Shown: piece by piece, positions 1-9,074 of the stretch
Layout: each line of letters begins with the position of its first letter
Numbering within the stretch: the stretch's first letter is position 1
NCBI GenBank assembly: GCA_944323685.1
Contig: CALUTJ010000002.1
Span: forward strand, 1-64,000
Direction: 5' to 3'
DNA: 64,000 bases
Origin: Candidatus Gastranaerophilales bacterium
GTDB lineage: Bacteria > Cyanobacteriota > Vampirovibrionia > Gastranaerophilales > Gastranaerophilaceae
Notes under the pieces: model-generated
Seen by the model: the letters and a program-made list of their open reading frames with translations, nothing else
Database searches by the model: none
What the model was told of the DNA's origin: nothing
Made by a program: the position numbers and the translations under genes

Positions 1-18
1 TTAATATTTCAAATTTAT

Positions 19-188
19 GTTGCCCAAAATAATCAAACCATGTGGAACAAATAATCAAACCATGTGTCCTTTTACAAGAATGTATTAAACCAGACATTTC
101 AATCCTGTACGGTTAAAATGATTTTACCCCTTAAAGAGGCTTAGTGTTTAGGTTTCAACCTGTCTGAAGTGCCGAAAATAATCAAACC
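19..188. repeat. Three direct repeats containing AATAATCAAACCA
   Basis: Three copies of a 20-22 bp direct repeat lie at 19-40, 42-62 and 169-188. All share AATAATCAAACCA, and the copies at 19-40 and 169-188 also share GCC followed by C or G just before it. The first two are spaced 22 bp apart. Several same-orientation repeats next to each other are typical of the ends of IS21-type elements, and iterons also look like this. No transposase is visible here, so any element would lie to the left of the window. The rest of 1-364 holds no gene that I can support. Confidence 0.45.
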
Positions 189-364
189 AAATTACTTGAA
201 AACTCCACGAAGCGTAATGGGCTACCCCATCGATTATTGATTGCTGCAAGATATTAAGCCTTAAGATGTTTTGTAAATAAATATTACAAAAAAAGCAATT
301 TCGATGATAAAAAACGACTTATAAATTATATAGGGGAAATTTATTAGGAGTTTGCATAATACAA

Positions 365-2131
365 ATGGGTATTACCGGAATAAATGTCATCGCAAGATTA
401 TCAAAAAGCTTTTCCAAAGCAGCTGCTTGCAATAAAGCAACTAACGCAATAAGTCATAGTGCGCCCAAAGATAAGATAATCAGATCTCTCTCAAATGCAG
501 AGGATACCGGTAGGATTGTCAAAAATATAGGCGATGACGGAATAAATTGTTTAAATATTGTTTATTCGGAATTAACACACTATTCGCCCAAAATACGGAC
601 TCAATTTACAGATTTTATAAGGGTACTGGAACAGAGAAACGGAGGCAGTGCACCTCCTGAACGAATACAGAGTTTATTCAACAGAATATTAAAAAATCCT
701 AACTATCAATCAGAAACGGAACTTAGTCAATATCTTACTGATTTAAAGGCTCTTGCACAAAAAAAATCACCCGGTGGAGAATACTTATTAAACGGACAAA
801 CAGTATTCCATCTGGCTGATTTTAAATCAAATAATATACCGCCTGATATACGCCGACAATTTAGAGATTTAATACATTGCGCTGAATTGGGCTTGCTCCC
901 GCCAAACGCACTGCGGCGACCGGGAAAAATGCCTAATTTATTCTCAATAACAGACGGTATTAATCCTGAGATATTAAAAGATATAGAAAAGCTAAAGCTG
1001 GCACGGTCTCGCGGGCTTAAAGAAATAGACGTATTTATCCCGGAATTTAATTCTTTATTTAAAGATGCAGCTGAAATTGACAAACTTAAACCCGGAGATT
1101 TATTCAGCGTAAAACGCGGAGTTAACGGCACGCCTGAATTATATTTGGTTCAGAACAATAAAAGACTAACAAAACTCGATATTGATAGAGAAACCTGCTT
1201 TAATTTATTACCGCCGGTTAAAAGATTCTTTATAGAACAAGGTCAAAGCGGTACCTGCTATCAATTATCATCATATATATCACAGCTAAATAACCCTTAT
1301 ACAAGAGGCGATTTATTAACAAGAATGAAACAGCTTGCTGATGGAAGTATTGTTATAAAAATGCCTACTGATTCAACTTCAAAAAATATGTTTGCGGGAC
1401 TTTTTGATGATTTTGATAAAAACGGAGCTGTTCTCACCAAAATGGACGGATACAGATTCAATGCCCCGAATCGACAACAAAGCGTGACAAGCAATCCGTT
1501 AATAAAAGCTCTTGAACACCTGTACGGAAAACATCGCAAGTATATGTATGCTGATGAATATGTACGCTACGTAAAATCTACGGGCGGAAACGTACAGGAA
1601 GCATACCAAAATGCTTTAAATAACATGGAAAAAAATATTTATATTAAGAACAAAAACGGCTCTATAACAGTAGAAACACTGGAGAATTATAATCAAAAGC
1701 TTATTAATCAAGCTAAAGCTACGGGCGGGCGTGTTCAGACATATGCTTCTGTTGAAGACTATTATAAAGACGATGGCGGATATACCGATGAAATCTTTAA
1801 ATTCTTTAATAATGGCCGTTATAAAAACGGAAAATTATTGACCGGTGGAAAAACAGACATAAGTACTTTAAATGAGATAAGAAATCTTTTGTCCACGCAA
1901 AATTCAATAATAACAATGGGAACACGTCCGGCGAAATCAGGTATAGCGGAAGCCACAATGTTCCCTAACAAGGATTTATACTCATCTCACGGTTATAGTA
2001 TTATTGATTACAACCCGTCAACGGATGTTGTAACGTACATAAATCCTTGGAATTCCGCGTTTACATACAAAATGAAAGTTGCGGAATTAGCTAAGTATAT
2101 CAATACGCTTGCAGTTTGCAGAGTTGCATAA
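365..2131 (+). CDS. Calpain-like (C2 family) cysteine protease
   Basis: This 588-residue protein has a divergent calpain-type papain-fold core in its C-terminal half. The expected residues are visible in order: oxyanion Gln292 and nucleophile Cys298 in IEQGQSGTCYQL, His542 in SSHGYSIIDY, and Asn560 in YINPWNS, matching the calpain NPW motif. The Gln-Cys spacing of six equals that of classical calpains. The first 280 residues are helical, polar and not recognised. No signal peptide or membrane segment is evident. A GGAG at 347-350 lies 14 nt before the ATG, which is rather far. The gene appears monocistronic. Protease activity follows from family knowledge; the substrate is unknown. Confidence 0.75.
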   Translation: MGITGINVIARLSKSFSKAAACNKATNAISHSAPKDKIIRSLSNAEDTGRIVKNIGDDGINCLNIVYSELTHYSPKIRTQFTDFIRVLEQRNGGSAPPERIQSLFNRILKNPNYQSETELSQYLTDLKALAQKKSPGGEYLLNGQTVFHLADFKSNNIPPDIRRQFRDLIHCAELGLLPPNALRRPGKMPNLFSITDGINPEILKDIEKLKLARSRGLKEIDVFIPEFNSLFKDAAEIDKLKPGDLFSVKRGVNGTPELYLVQNNKRLTKLDIDRETCFNLLPPVKRFFIEQGQSGTCYQLSSYISQLNNPYTRGDLLTRMKQLADGSIVIKMPTDSTSKNMFAGLFDDFDKNGAVLTKMDGYRFNAPNRQQSVTSNPLIKALEHLYGKHRKYMYADEYVRYVKSTGGNVQEAYQNALNNMEKNIYIKNKNGSITVETLENYNQKLINQAKATGGRVQTYASVEDYYKDDGGYTDEIFKFFNNGRYKNGKLLTGGKTDISTLNEIRNLLSTQNSIITMGTRPAKSGIAEATMFPNKDLYSSHGYSIIDYNPSTDVVTYINPWNSAFTYKMKVAELAKYINTLAVCRVA

Positions 2132-2290
2132 ATTTCCTCAGGAATGGACACTTTATCCCTGCTGCTTTTCCTCAAACCTGCTGTTAATCAGCAGCGTAAA
2201 AAACGTGCGGTTTCCGTAAAACACGTATGTGCAAGACAATCAGGCCTTCTTTTGATAAAAAATTGCATACTTATGTGTTAATATTTTCTT

Positions 2291-3130
2291 ATGAAAGTAA
2301 GCTTTAATACAAACAATAAAACTTCTTTTAAATGTGCATATCTGCCTCCTAAAGATGCGGCTTATAAAAAGTTATTGCAAAAAGGTTTGCAAGAGAGTTT
2401 CGGAATCTTGTGCAATATCAAAGATTTAGACGCTGTAGCAGGGCCTGTTGAATTAAAAAATATTATTAAAAAGCTAAAACCTGCGAACTATGAGGTCGGG
2501 GATAATTTCAGAGCTAATTTTCATTTGCATACAACAGCATCTGACGGCAGCCTGACTCCTGAAGAGTTTCTGGAAAAATGCCGGTGTTGGGCTGATGAAA
2601 TTTTCCAATCCGGTAAAGCCAATGACGGGCTGCCTGCATTTTGTGCTGCTATCACCGATCATGACAGAGTAAAAAGTGTTCAGGAGGTAATTGCACTTAT
2701 TGCGCAAAAGCCCGAGAAATATAAAAATTTTAAATTTGTTGCCGGATGTGAATTTCTGCTGCACGGCTATAAAGACCCGCATCCTGCGTTTGAGGCTGTA
2801 GGGCTGGGGTTTAACCCGTTTGATAAAAACCTTGAACCAATGATGAAGGGATTTGCCTCGAAAAATCATGTTTGTGATGTTAAAAAAATAAAAAATGCAG
2901 GCGGAATTTTATCCTGGGCACATCCGATAGTTACGCCGGACAAAATTAATGATGACTTTTTTGCCTTTTTAAAAACACACAGCATAGACGGTGTTGAAGG
3001 AAATTACCAATACAAAAGATGGGATAAAGAATATGTCAGCGCCGTTAAACCCATGTTAGATAAACTTATTAAAAAGTTCAAAATGTTTGTAACCGGCGGA
3101 ACAGACAGCCATATAAAATCAATATTTTAG
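2291..3130 (+). CDS. PHP-domain metal-dependent phosphoesterase
   Basis: This 279-residue protein carries the full set of PHP metal ligands: HLH (78-80), D85, TDHD (122-125), E154, H193, AHP (210-212) and TDSH (271-274). Such proteins (YciV/TrpH type) hydrolyse phosphate esters or nucleotides; the substrate here is unknown. The first 70 residues are an extra N-terminal stretch containing TSFK at 11-14, a motif shared with other proteins of this window. The frame stops only five residues after the last motif, with a TAG directly followed by more codons, so a shortened C terminus is possible. No Shine-Dalgarno precedes the ATG. Confidence 0.8.
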   Translation: MKVSFNTNNKTSFKCAYLPPKDAAYKKLLQKGLQESFGILCNIKDLDAVAGPVELKNIIKKLKPANYEVGDNFRANFHLHTTASDGSLTPEEFLEKCRCWADEIFQSGKANDGLPAFCAAITDHDRVKSVQEVIALIAQKPEKYKNFKFVAGCEFLLHGYKDPHPAFEAVGLGFNPFDKNLEPMMKGFASKNHVCDVKKIKNAGGILSWAHPIVTPDKINDDFFAFLKTHSIDGVEGNYQYKRWDKEYVSAVKPMLDKLIKKFKMFVTGGTDSHIKSIF

Positions 3131-3269
3131 CACGGTGTTATTTTGCTCCGGATTTGTCAATCATTCTGTTAAGAAGTCAGCAGGTTGTGATAAATTTTGA
3201 TTTAGCTCAGCAAAATGTTTCGCTAATCAGGATGTATAAATCGTAGATTTAGCACATCAGATAATGTTT

Positions 3270-3288
3270 CGGTAATCAAAGATTACCA
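3270..3288. terminator. Weak hairpin between convergent genes
   Basis: GGTAATC and GATTACC form a 7-bp stem with a 3-nt loop between the PHP gene and the convergent acetyltransferase gene. It is followed by AAAACC on the plus strand and has no real T-run, so a role as terminator is only suggested by its place. Confidence 0.3.
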
Positions 3289-3300
3289 AAACCTACTAAG

Positions 3301-3741
3301 CTATAATTTCATATATAATAACGGATAAGGATTACCCTGCTCATCTGTTTCTGTTCTTTTATATACCCGAAAACCGTTTTTTTCATAGAACCTTTTGGCA
3401 TTTGGGTTCTGTTCGTTAACAGTCAATTCATTTATCGAATAATTTTTAATTCCGTACTCAATAAGTTTTTTACCTGTTCCTTTGCCTCTTTCTTCCGGGG
3501 TAACAAAAAGCATTTCAAGTTTTTGACTCTCTATTCCCATAAAGGCAACTATTTTGTCGCTGTCTTGAGCGACAATAAGATGAGAAATATTTTTTAAAGC
3601 CACGGGCAGAAAATTTTCTTTAATATTCAGTATTTCACTTTCAGGCAGAAACAAATGTGTTGCTCTGACAGATTTTTCCCAAACTTCCAAAAGCATATTG
3701 ATAAGAGGTTGCACTCTATTCTCTACTTCAATTATTTCCAT
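3301..3741 (-). CDS. GNAT family N-acetyltransferase, YjaB-like
   Basis: This is a 146-residue single-domain acetyltransferase. The acetyl-CoA pyrophosphate loop is RGKGTG at 85-90, following the beta-4 strand LEMLFVTPEE. The C-terminal half has VNEQNPNA (108-115) and FYEKNGF (118-124), typical of GNAT motif B. The N-terminal WEKSVRATH and the C-terminal NPYPLLYM closely resemble E. coli YjaB, so a small-molecule or protein lysine acetyltransferase is likely; the substrate is not known. It is transcribed alone, divergently from the downstream oxidoreductase operon. AAGGA sits upstream of the ATG at a usable distance. Confidence 0.85.
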   Translation of the reverse strand: MEIIEVENRVQPLINMLLEVWEKSVRATHLFLPESEILNIKENFLPVALKNISHLIVAQDSDKIVAFMGIESQKLEMLFVTPEERGKGTGKKLIEYGIKNYSINELTVNEQNPNAKRFYEKNGFRVYKRTETDEQGNPYPLLYMKL

Positions 3742-3820
3742 TCAAATCATTCCTTACATCATCAAAGTAACTTAAATATACGAAAATGTTAAATAAATAT
3801 AACCTTTATACAATATTAAT

Positions 3821-3850
3821 TTGATTTTTTAGTTTTCGCATTGATATAAT
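3821..3850 (+). promoter_or_regulatory. Sigma-70-type promoter for the oxidoreductase operon
   Basis: TTGATT (3821-3826) and TATAAT (3845-3850) are separated by 18 bp, ending 37 bp before the start codon at 3888. The -10 box is a perfect match. Confidence 0.6.
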
Positions 3851-3887
3851 TGGTTAATTAAATAATATTTTCAACAGGGGATTATAA

Positions 3888-4898
3888 ATGAATTCAGCAA
3901 AACCAACGACAAAAGTGGCGGTCTTAGGTGCGGGAATCTGGGGAAAAAATCTTGTAAGGAATTTTTATAACCTAAATTATCTTCACACCGTCTGTGACAT
4001 GGATGAAGAAAACAGAAACAAAGTCAAGGCTGATTATCCTGAAATTTATACAACACCTGACTTTAACGAGGTTCTGGCAAACAAAGAAATCAACGCGGTA
4101 GTTATTGCGACACCGAGCCATACTCACTTTAAACTTGTTAAACAGGCGCTGGAAGCGGGCAAACACGTGTATGTTGAAAAACCTATTGCAACCGCAAGTC
4201 AGGAGGCTCTTATTTTAAAGGAGCTGGCAGAATCCAAAAACCTTGTGTTAATGGTCGGACACCTGCTTTTGTACCACCCTGCCGTTAACAGATTAAAAAT
4301 GATTGTCGCCTCGGGAGAGCTGGGGGAAATAAGATACGTACAGTCTGACAGGTTGAATATCAATTATTTCAAAAACGACAGAAGTGTTATGTGGGATCTG
4401 GCTCCGCATGACGTTTCAATGGTTAGCTACATATTAGGTGAAGAACCAGCACAGGTAATCTCGGCCATGGGCGTAAGCTCGGAAGGCAATGAGATTATGG
4501 ATATTACCCATATAGAAATCGAGTACGAATCAGGCTGTATTGCCCATATTTCCGACAGCTGGATTCACCCTCAAAAAAGGGTAAACCTTATGCTCCGCGG
4601 CACAAAGGGGTCTGCTATGTTTGATGACACCTTGAAGGAAAACAAACTACAGGTGTTCAAAAACGACAAACCCAACTCGGGCAGCAATATTGCGCTTGAC
4701 TATATTGAGATAGAACCGTTAAAACTCGAATGCGAACATTTTGTTAAATGTATCGAAAACGGCAAAAAAGCGAGAAGCGACGGAGAAAACGGATATTTTG
4801 TAGTAAAAATTCTTGAAGATGCTGAAAAAATGATGCTGGGTGACAAACTTAAACTTTTAAACCAGCACAACTTTGCGTCATCAAGAAGCAAACAATAG
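3888..4898 (+). CDS. Gfo/Idh/MocA family NAD(P)-dependent oxidoreductase
   Basis: This 336-residue protein has an N-terminal Rossmann fold with the nucleotide motif VLGAGIWGKN (about 13-22). The family signature VEKPIA contains the catalytic Lys. The C-terminal half is the mixed alpha/beta substrate domain. Close relatives (WbpB/WlbA type) oxidise the 3-position of nucleotide sugars for surface polysaccharide, but the neighbourhood does not prove that role. A promoter lies at 3821-3850. The next gene starts 48 bp downstream on the same strand, so the two are probably co-transcribed. Confidence 0.85.
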   Translation: MNSAKPTTKVAVLGAGIWGKNLVRNFYNLNYLHTVCDMDEENRNKVKADYPEIYTTPDFNEVLANKEINAVVIATPSHTHFKLVKQALEAGKHVYVEKPIATASQEALILKELAESKNLVLMVGHLLLYHPAVNRLKMIVASGELGEIRYVQSDRLNINYFKNDRSVMWDLAPHDVSMVSYILGEEPAQVISAMGVSSEGNEIMDITHIEIEYESGCIAHISDSWIHPQKRVNLMLRGTKGSAMFDDTLKENKLQVFKNDKPNSGSNIALDYIEIEPLKLECEHFVKCIENGKKARSDGENGYFVVKILEDAEKMMLGDKLKLLNQHNFASSRSKQ

Positions 4899-4946
4899 CT
4901 AAATGCAGGCACTTGCCGTGCATAACACAAAACGAGGAGTATAAAG

Positions 4947-5654
4947 ATGGCTAATTTAATAACTATTATCAGAATGATACTGGCATTTATTGCAATCTGT
5001 CTGCTGTTTTATCAGACACCTGCGTCATATATTGCAGCGTTTATCCTTACAATAATTGCCATCTGGTTTGACGGTCTGGACGGCTTTGTTGCGAGATTGC
5101 TCAACGAAAGCTCAAAATTCGGTGCGGTGCTTGACATTTTAGGAGACAGAGTTGTTGAAAACATCTACTGGATTGTATTTGCCGTTCTCGGCTGGATTCC
5201 GGTATGGATTCCGCTCATAGTTGTGACAAGAGGCATATTAACAGACGGTGTAAGAAGCATTGCGCTGGAACACGGTTTTACGGCTTTCGGCAAAACAACA
5301 ATGATGCAGACAAAACTCGGGCATTTTCTTGTTGCCTCTAATTTTTCAAGAGGCACATATGCGGTTACAAAAGCCTTTGCGTTTGCGTTTTTGATTTTGT
5401 GCAATTTCCCGTTTGCAACGATGACACTCTTCCTTCAGGGAGAAGATCCTGTTCTTTCTCAACAGGCAATCGCAGCATGGAGCAATTTTCATAATTTTTG
5501 CATATGGCTTTGTCCGTTTGCTCATTTCTGTGTTTATGCAGCAGTCTTTTTCTGCGTTGTCAGAGGCTTGCCTGTATTAATCGAGAGCAGAAGATTTTTT
5601 GTTGAAGACAAAGAAAACAAAAAAGAACAGCCGCAAGAAACAGAAAACAAATAA
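4947..5654 (+). CDS. CDP-alcohol phosphatidyltransferase, integral membrane
   Basis: This 235-residue membrane enzyme transfers a phosphatidyl group from CDP-diacylglycerol to an alcohol. The family motif is complete: D45-G-x2-A49-R50-x8-G59-x3-D63-x3-D67. Hydrophobic segments lie around 7-40, 72-95, 130-155 and 180-210, and the C-terminal tail is charged (KENKKEQPQE). The length fits PgsA-like phosphatidylglycerophosphate synthases, but the alcohol specificity cannot be read from the sequence. GAGGAG precedes the ATG. It lies downstream of the oxidoreductase and probably shares its transcript. Confidence 0.8.
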   Translation: MANLITIIRMILAFIAICLLFYQTPASYIAAFILTIIAIWFDGLDGFVARLLNESSKFGAVLDILGDRVVENIYWIVFAVLGWIPVWIPLIVVTRGILTDGVRSIALEHGFTAFGKTTMMQTKLGHFLVASNFSRGTYAVTKAFAFAFLILCNFPFATMTLFLQGEDPVLSQQAIAAWSNFHNFCIWLCPFAHFCVYAAVFFCVVRGLPVLIESRRFFVEDKENKKEQPQETENK

Positions 5655-5657
5655 TTT

Positions 5658-6533
5658 TTAATATAAATCCTGCAAATCTTTGACATAAGCTTTTATATCA
5701 ATGCCCAGAGGTTTAAATTTGGAATAATCTCCGCAGAGCGTCATTTTTTGCTGTGAAGACATTATTATAACGTTTGTAATGTCTATAACTCTCGTATCAA
5801 TATCAAAAAACGCTTTGTAATAAACCCTGTCGGACTCATTGCCTTTAAAAACAAGCAAATCGTTAAAACAGGCACGGTATAACTCCAGTACGGAACGCAA
5901 AAAAGTGTTGTCTTTGTGGGTAAAATCCGCGCTGGAACACAGATTTGACACAAAAATACCGGATTTGCTTAAAGATTTTTTTATGAGTTTAAGATACTCC
6001 TCGCTCAAAAACCTGTCGTCTATTCCGTCATCCGAAGCCACGTCTACAATAATAAGGTCGTATTTCTTTTTATTTTCTCTGAGGTATACGATGCCGTCTT
6101 GCAAAATAAAGTTGACCTTATCGGATTTTTTAAAACCAAAGTACTTTTCGGCTATGTCAAAAATATTTTCTTCAATATCCACAACATCAACCTGCTCAAG
6201 GTTATCAAAAAGTTTTTCCGTGTCGTTAACTATTTTGCCGGTGCCAAAGCCGATTAAAAGTATATTTTTAACATCGGGGTTTATAAGATACGGTATTGTA
6301 AAATAGTTGATATATGGCAAATTGCCTTTATAAACCCGTGTATTGATAAAACCCGCCTGATATGTGTCTTTGTAGTGCAAAAAGCGCCCAACCTCATTTT
6401 CCACAACCTTTATTGTGTGAAAATCAGACTTTTTTTTGTACAAAACCTTATCGTCAAAAACCTTTTTGTTAATGATTTCGAGCAGTTTTTCATCAGGTTC
6501 GTGTATGGCAAGATATTCGGGTATAATAATCAT
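5658..6533 (-). CDS. Spermidine-synthase-like methyltransferase-fold protein
   Basis: This 291-residue protein has the polyamine synthase Rossmann core: LIGFGTGK (93-100) for nucleotide binding, VVDIEE (117-122) as the acidic ribose-binding strand, QDGIVYL (145-151) and DLIIVDVASDD (159-169), where spermidine synthases carry their catalytic Asp. It probably uses decarboxylated SAM to make a polyamine, though many family members have other substrates. The start at 6533 (MIIIPEYL) is preferred because the longer frame to 6596 would overlap the divergent rsmA start. The last third, after residue 200, is less conserved. Confidence 0.7.
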   Translation of the reverse strand: MIIIPEYLAIHEPDEKLLEIINKKVFDDKVLYKKKSDFHTIKVVENEVGRFLHYKDTYQAGFINTRVYKGNLPYINYFTIPYLINPDVKNILLIGFGTGKIVNDTEKLFDNLEQVDVVDIEENIFDIAEKYFGFKKSDKVNFILQDGIVYLRENKKKYDLIIVDVASDDGIDDRFLSEEYLKLIKKSLSKSGIFVSNLCSSADFTHKDNTFLRSVLELYRACFNDLLVFKGNESDRVYYKAFFDIDTRVIDITNVIIMSSQQKMTLCGDYSKFKPLGIDIKAYVKDLQDLY

Positions 6534-6571
6534 GATTTTTATTGTAACATAGGTTAGAGAAAGATTAGCAT

Positions 6572-7453
6572 ATGAGCGATTATTTTTTAAGAGCAAAACT
6601 GTTTAAAACAAAAAAACGCCTCGGACAAAACTTTCTTGTAGATGAGTCGGTCATAGACAGAATCGTACAGGAGGTTACGCCTGAGGATACCGTGCTGGAA
6701 ATAGGCCCCGGTGCAGGCTTTGTTACGGAAAACATTGTCAAAACAGCCAAAAAAGTCTATGCGGTTGAAATTGACGAAGACGCAATAGATGCTCTTTCAC
6801 ATATTCAAACAAATAAATTTAAACTTATACACAACGATATTTTAAAGGTTAACCTAAAAGATTTGGAAGATACCAGATTTAAGGTTGTGGCAAATATCCC
6901 GTATTACATAACAAGCCCCATACTGGCACATCTGCTGGGGGAAATAGATGACCTTGACAACGATAACAGAAAAAGGATATCCGAAATTATTCTTATGGTT
7001 CAATGGGAGGTTGCACAACGCCTTGCGGCAGACGAAAATTCACCTTCTAAGCAGTACGGGCTTCTGTCAATACTCACACAGTTTAATGCTGATGTAGAAC
7101 TTATACAAAAAGTCGGCAGACGCTCTTTCTACCCCGCGCCTAAAGTTGACTCGGCACTTGTCAGAATCAAAATAAACGAAAAACCAAAAGTTAACGTGTC
7201 AGACTATACTTTTCTTAAAAGGGTTGTAAAAGCCTGTTTTGCCACAAGAAGAAAGAATATAAAAAACTCTTTAATAAATGCGGCTTTTGACAAAGAAGCG
7301 GTTGTTAATGCGTTAAACAGCCTTAACCTGAGCGAAAACACCAGAGGCGAAACACTTTCTATAGAACAATTTGCTCAATTGAGCGAGGCTTTAAAATGTC
7401 CGAGAAAAATTCGTGATAAGGAGCAAAGCGACGTGAACGAATTTTTGGAGTGA
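6572..7453 (+). CDS. rsmA: 16S rRNA dimethyladenosine transferase RsmA (KsgA)
   Basis: RsmA dimethylates two adjacent adenosines near the 3' end of 16S rRNA. The protein (293 residues) shows KRLGQNFLVD (15-24), the SAM motif EIGPGAG (43-49), EID (66-68) and catalytic NIPYY (108-112), with a C-terminal helical domain containing KACFATRRKNIKNSL. The last 19 or so residues (from CPRKIRDK) are not family sequence: they are encoded inside repeat A copy 7397-7575, which also supplies the stop codon. The native C terminus was therefore replaced or extended by the repeat. ispE follows on the same strand after the repeat. Confidence 0.95.
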   Translation: MSDYFLRAKLFKTKKRLGQNFLVDESVIDRIVQEVTPEDTVLEIGPGAGFVTENIVKTAKKVYAVEIDEDAIDALSHIQTNKFKLIHNDILKVNLKDLEDTRFKVVANIPYYITSPILAHLLGEIDDLDNDNRKRISEIILMVQWEVAQRLAADENSPSKQYGLLSILTQFNADVELIQKVGRRSFYPAPKVDSALVRIKINEKPKVNVSDYTFLKRVVKACFATRRKNIKNSLINAAFDKEAVVNALNSLNLSENTRGETLSIEQFAQLSEALKCPRKIRDKEQSDVNEFLE

Positions 7454-7575
7454 CAAATTGTTGACATAGTGAAGCCATTTTTCAGGCTTCACCACAGTTC
7501 AGCCGAAAAAGAAGGCAAAGGTGAGCAGTGACGGCTCGAAGGCACAAGGCGGCAACTGCGGCACCGGATTAGATA
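7397..7575 (+). repeat. Repeat A, full copy 1
   Basis: This is a full-length copy of a dispersed element of about 180 bp. It starts TGTCCGAGAAAAATTCGTGA and ends GGATTAGATA. It contains a 10-bp inverted repeat (AAAAATTCGT/ACGAATTTTT), a GAAGCC/GGCTTC hairpin and a right-hand GCAGT/ACTGC arm. Its left end encodes the C terminus of RsmA and its right end lies 20 bp before ispE. Confidence 0.9.
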
Positions 7576-7594
7576 AAGCTGAGAGGAAATAAAA

Positions 7595-8431
7595 ATGCAC
7601 ACAATAAAACTGGCGGCACCTGCCAAAATAAACCTGACTCTCGAGGTTCTGGATAAACGTCCTGACGGATACCACAACATAAAAAGCATTATGCAGGCTG
7701 TCAGTTTGTATGACTACCTGACAATCAGCGTAAAAGACGCCGCTCAAAATACGATAAAATTAAGCGGAACCAGCAGCGAAATCCCCTACAACGAAAAAAA
7801 TCTTGTTTATAAAGCTGCACAAATTTTCTTAGACAAAACAGGGATAACAGGCAAAGAAATATCATTTTTTATTGAAAAAAATATCCCCGTAGAAGCAGGC
7901 CTTGCCGGCGGAAGCACCGATGCGGCCGCAGCATTTTCCGGCTTAAACAAACTTTTTAACAAACCTTTATCAAACGAAAATATTGAAGATTTATGCGCTT
8001 CAATAGGCTCAGACCTCAATTTCTGCCTGCACGGAGGCAGGGCTCTTTGCAGCGGCAGAGGGGAACACACGGAAAAATTAGCCGCAACCCGATGCCCCGT
8101 TACTCTTATCAAACCTCTAGGATTCGGCATTTCCGCTAAAGAAGCATACAGCAAATTTGCTCAAAGGGGTAAAAAAGACCTGACCGATTACACGGAAAAA
8201 CTTTTAACGGAGTTTAACCCCGATTTTCTGTATAACAGCCTTGAGGCTCCGCTTTTAGAGGACTATCCTGCGCTCAGAGAAATCAAAACAAAACTTAAAG
8301 GCTCAATGATGAGCGGTTCCGGCCCTACATTTTTTATACTCCGGAACAGTTGTCCGGTTGACTTTGATAAAGACAAATTTCTTGTAATAGAAAACCTGCA
8401 TTTTATCGGGGACGGAATAAAAAGTGTCTGA
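7595..8431 (+). CDS. ispE: 4-diphosphocytidyl-2-C-methyl-D-erythritol kinase IspE
   Basis: IspE phosphorylates CDP-methylerythritol in the non-mevalonate isoprenoid pathway. The 278-residue protein is a GHMP kinase: PAKINL (9-14) with Lys11, the ATP-binding motif PVEAGLAGGSTDAA (99-112), SDLNFCLHGG, and the C-terminal MSGSGPTFF. The RBS GAGAGGAAA lies directly after repeat A. The stop codon at 8429-8431 falls within the first bases of repeat B copy 1. The gene is thus sandwiched between two different dispersed repeats and probably shares a transcript with rsmA. Confidence 0.95.
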   Translation: MHTIKLAAPAKINLTLEVLDKRPDGYHNIKSIMQAVSLYDYLTISVKDAAQNTIKLSGTSSEIPYNEKNLVYKAAQIFLDKTGITGKEISFFIEKNIPVEAGLAGGSTDAAAAFSGLNKLFNKPLSNENIEDLCASIGSDLNFCLHGGRALCSGRGEHTEKLAATRCPVTLIKPLGFGISAKEAYSKFAQRGKKDLTDYTEKLLTEFNPDFLYNSLEAPLLEDYPALREIKTKLKGSMMSGSGPTFFILRNSCPVDFDKDKFLVIENLHFIGDGIKSV

Positions 8432-9018
8432 GTGGGACTTCGCTTGTACCCGAAGGGCATACTGATATGTATGCTCGTAAACTGAGCTGTACCCTCAAAA
8501 AAGTAATCAATAAGCAGTACAATTTCAAAAACAGTTAGTTATTAAAACTCGATTATGTCTTTATGTTCCACCCATTCTTTGGAGCAAAGAACGGGTGGAG
8601 CCCAAGAAACTCCCGACCTGCTGTTCCGTTCATACAGAAAGTAACACAAACCAGTGCTCGGCAACTCGGGCTATATAAATTGCTCTCCTTCATTAAAATA
8701 AAGAGTTTGTTATAATTACATAGCCCTCAAACAAACCTCGCTTGTAGTTGTTTGTGAAACTTTCTGTAATTCACTCCACAAAGGTCGGAGATGTTGCAAT
8801 ATTCTCTATTTCAAGTGTTTTTTTCTTTTAGTGCCTACTTATTAATTCCATTTTTTTTGAGACACTTCAAACCTCGCCAACATCTCAGGTTAGAAGTGAT
8901 GCACACTCTGCCGAGTAAATGTGCGGTGGCACGTTTTGCATAGAGGTAGGCTAAGACAGATACGGAGTATCTGCTTGCCGTATAGTTATTATATCGGGGT
9001 CAGTTGACTATATGAAAT
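8426..9018 (+). repeat. Repeat B, long copy 1
   Basis: This dispersed element of about 600 bp runs from GTCTGAGTGGGAC to GACTATATGAAA. It contains many inverted repeats, including a near-perfect 14-bp stem around CCACCCATTCTTTG, CAAACAA/TTGTTTG, GGGCTAT/ATAGCCC, ACAGAAAGT/ACTTTCTGT and a right-end CAGATAC/GTATCTG hairpin. It lacks the ACAAACGAT hairpin found in the copies at 31468 and 50518. No convincing ORF is present. It fills most of the gap between ispE and the YbaK-like gene. Confidence 0.9.
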
Positions 9019-9074
9019 ATGTCTGATAATCCGCTACTGCGCAGTTATTTTCTAAGTCAGTTGCCTGCGCAAAA

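Noticed and set aside
2291-3190. Frameshifted longer PHP protein
   Set aside because: The frame after the TAG at 3130 gives only a short unremarkable extension; all metal ligands are before the stop, so the gene is kept as intact.
8426-9018. Group II intron or large known RNA as identity of repeat B
   Set aside because: No reverse transcriptase, no recognisable domain V and no GTGYG start. A named large RNA class could not be matched by eye, so no name is given.
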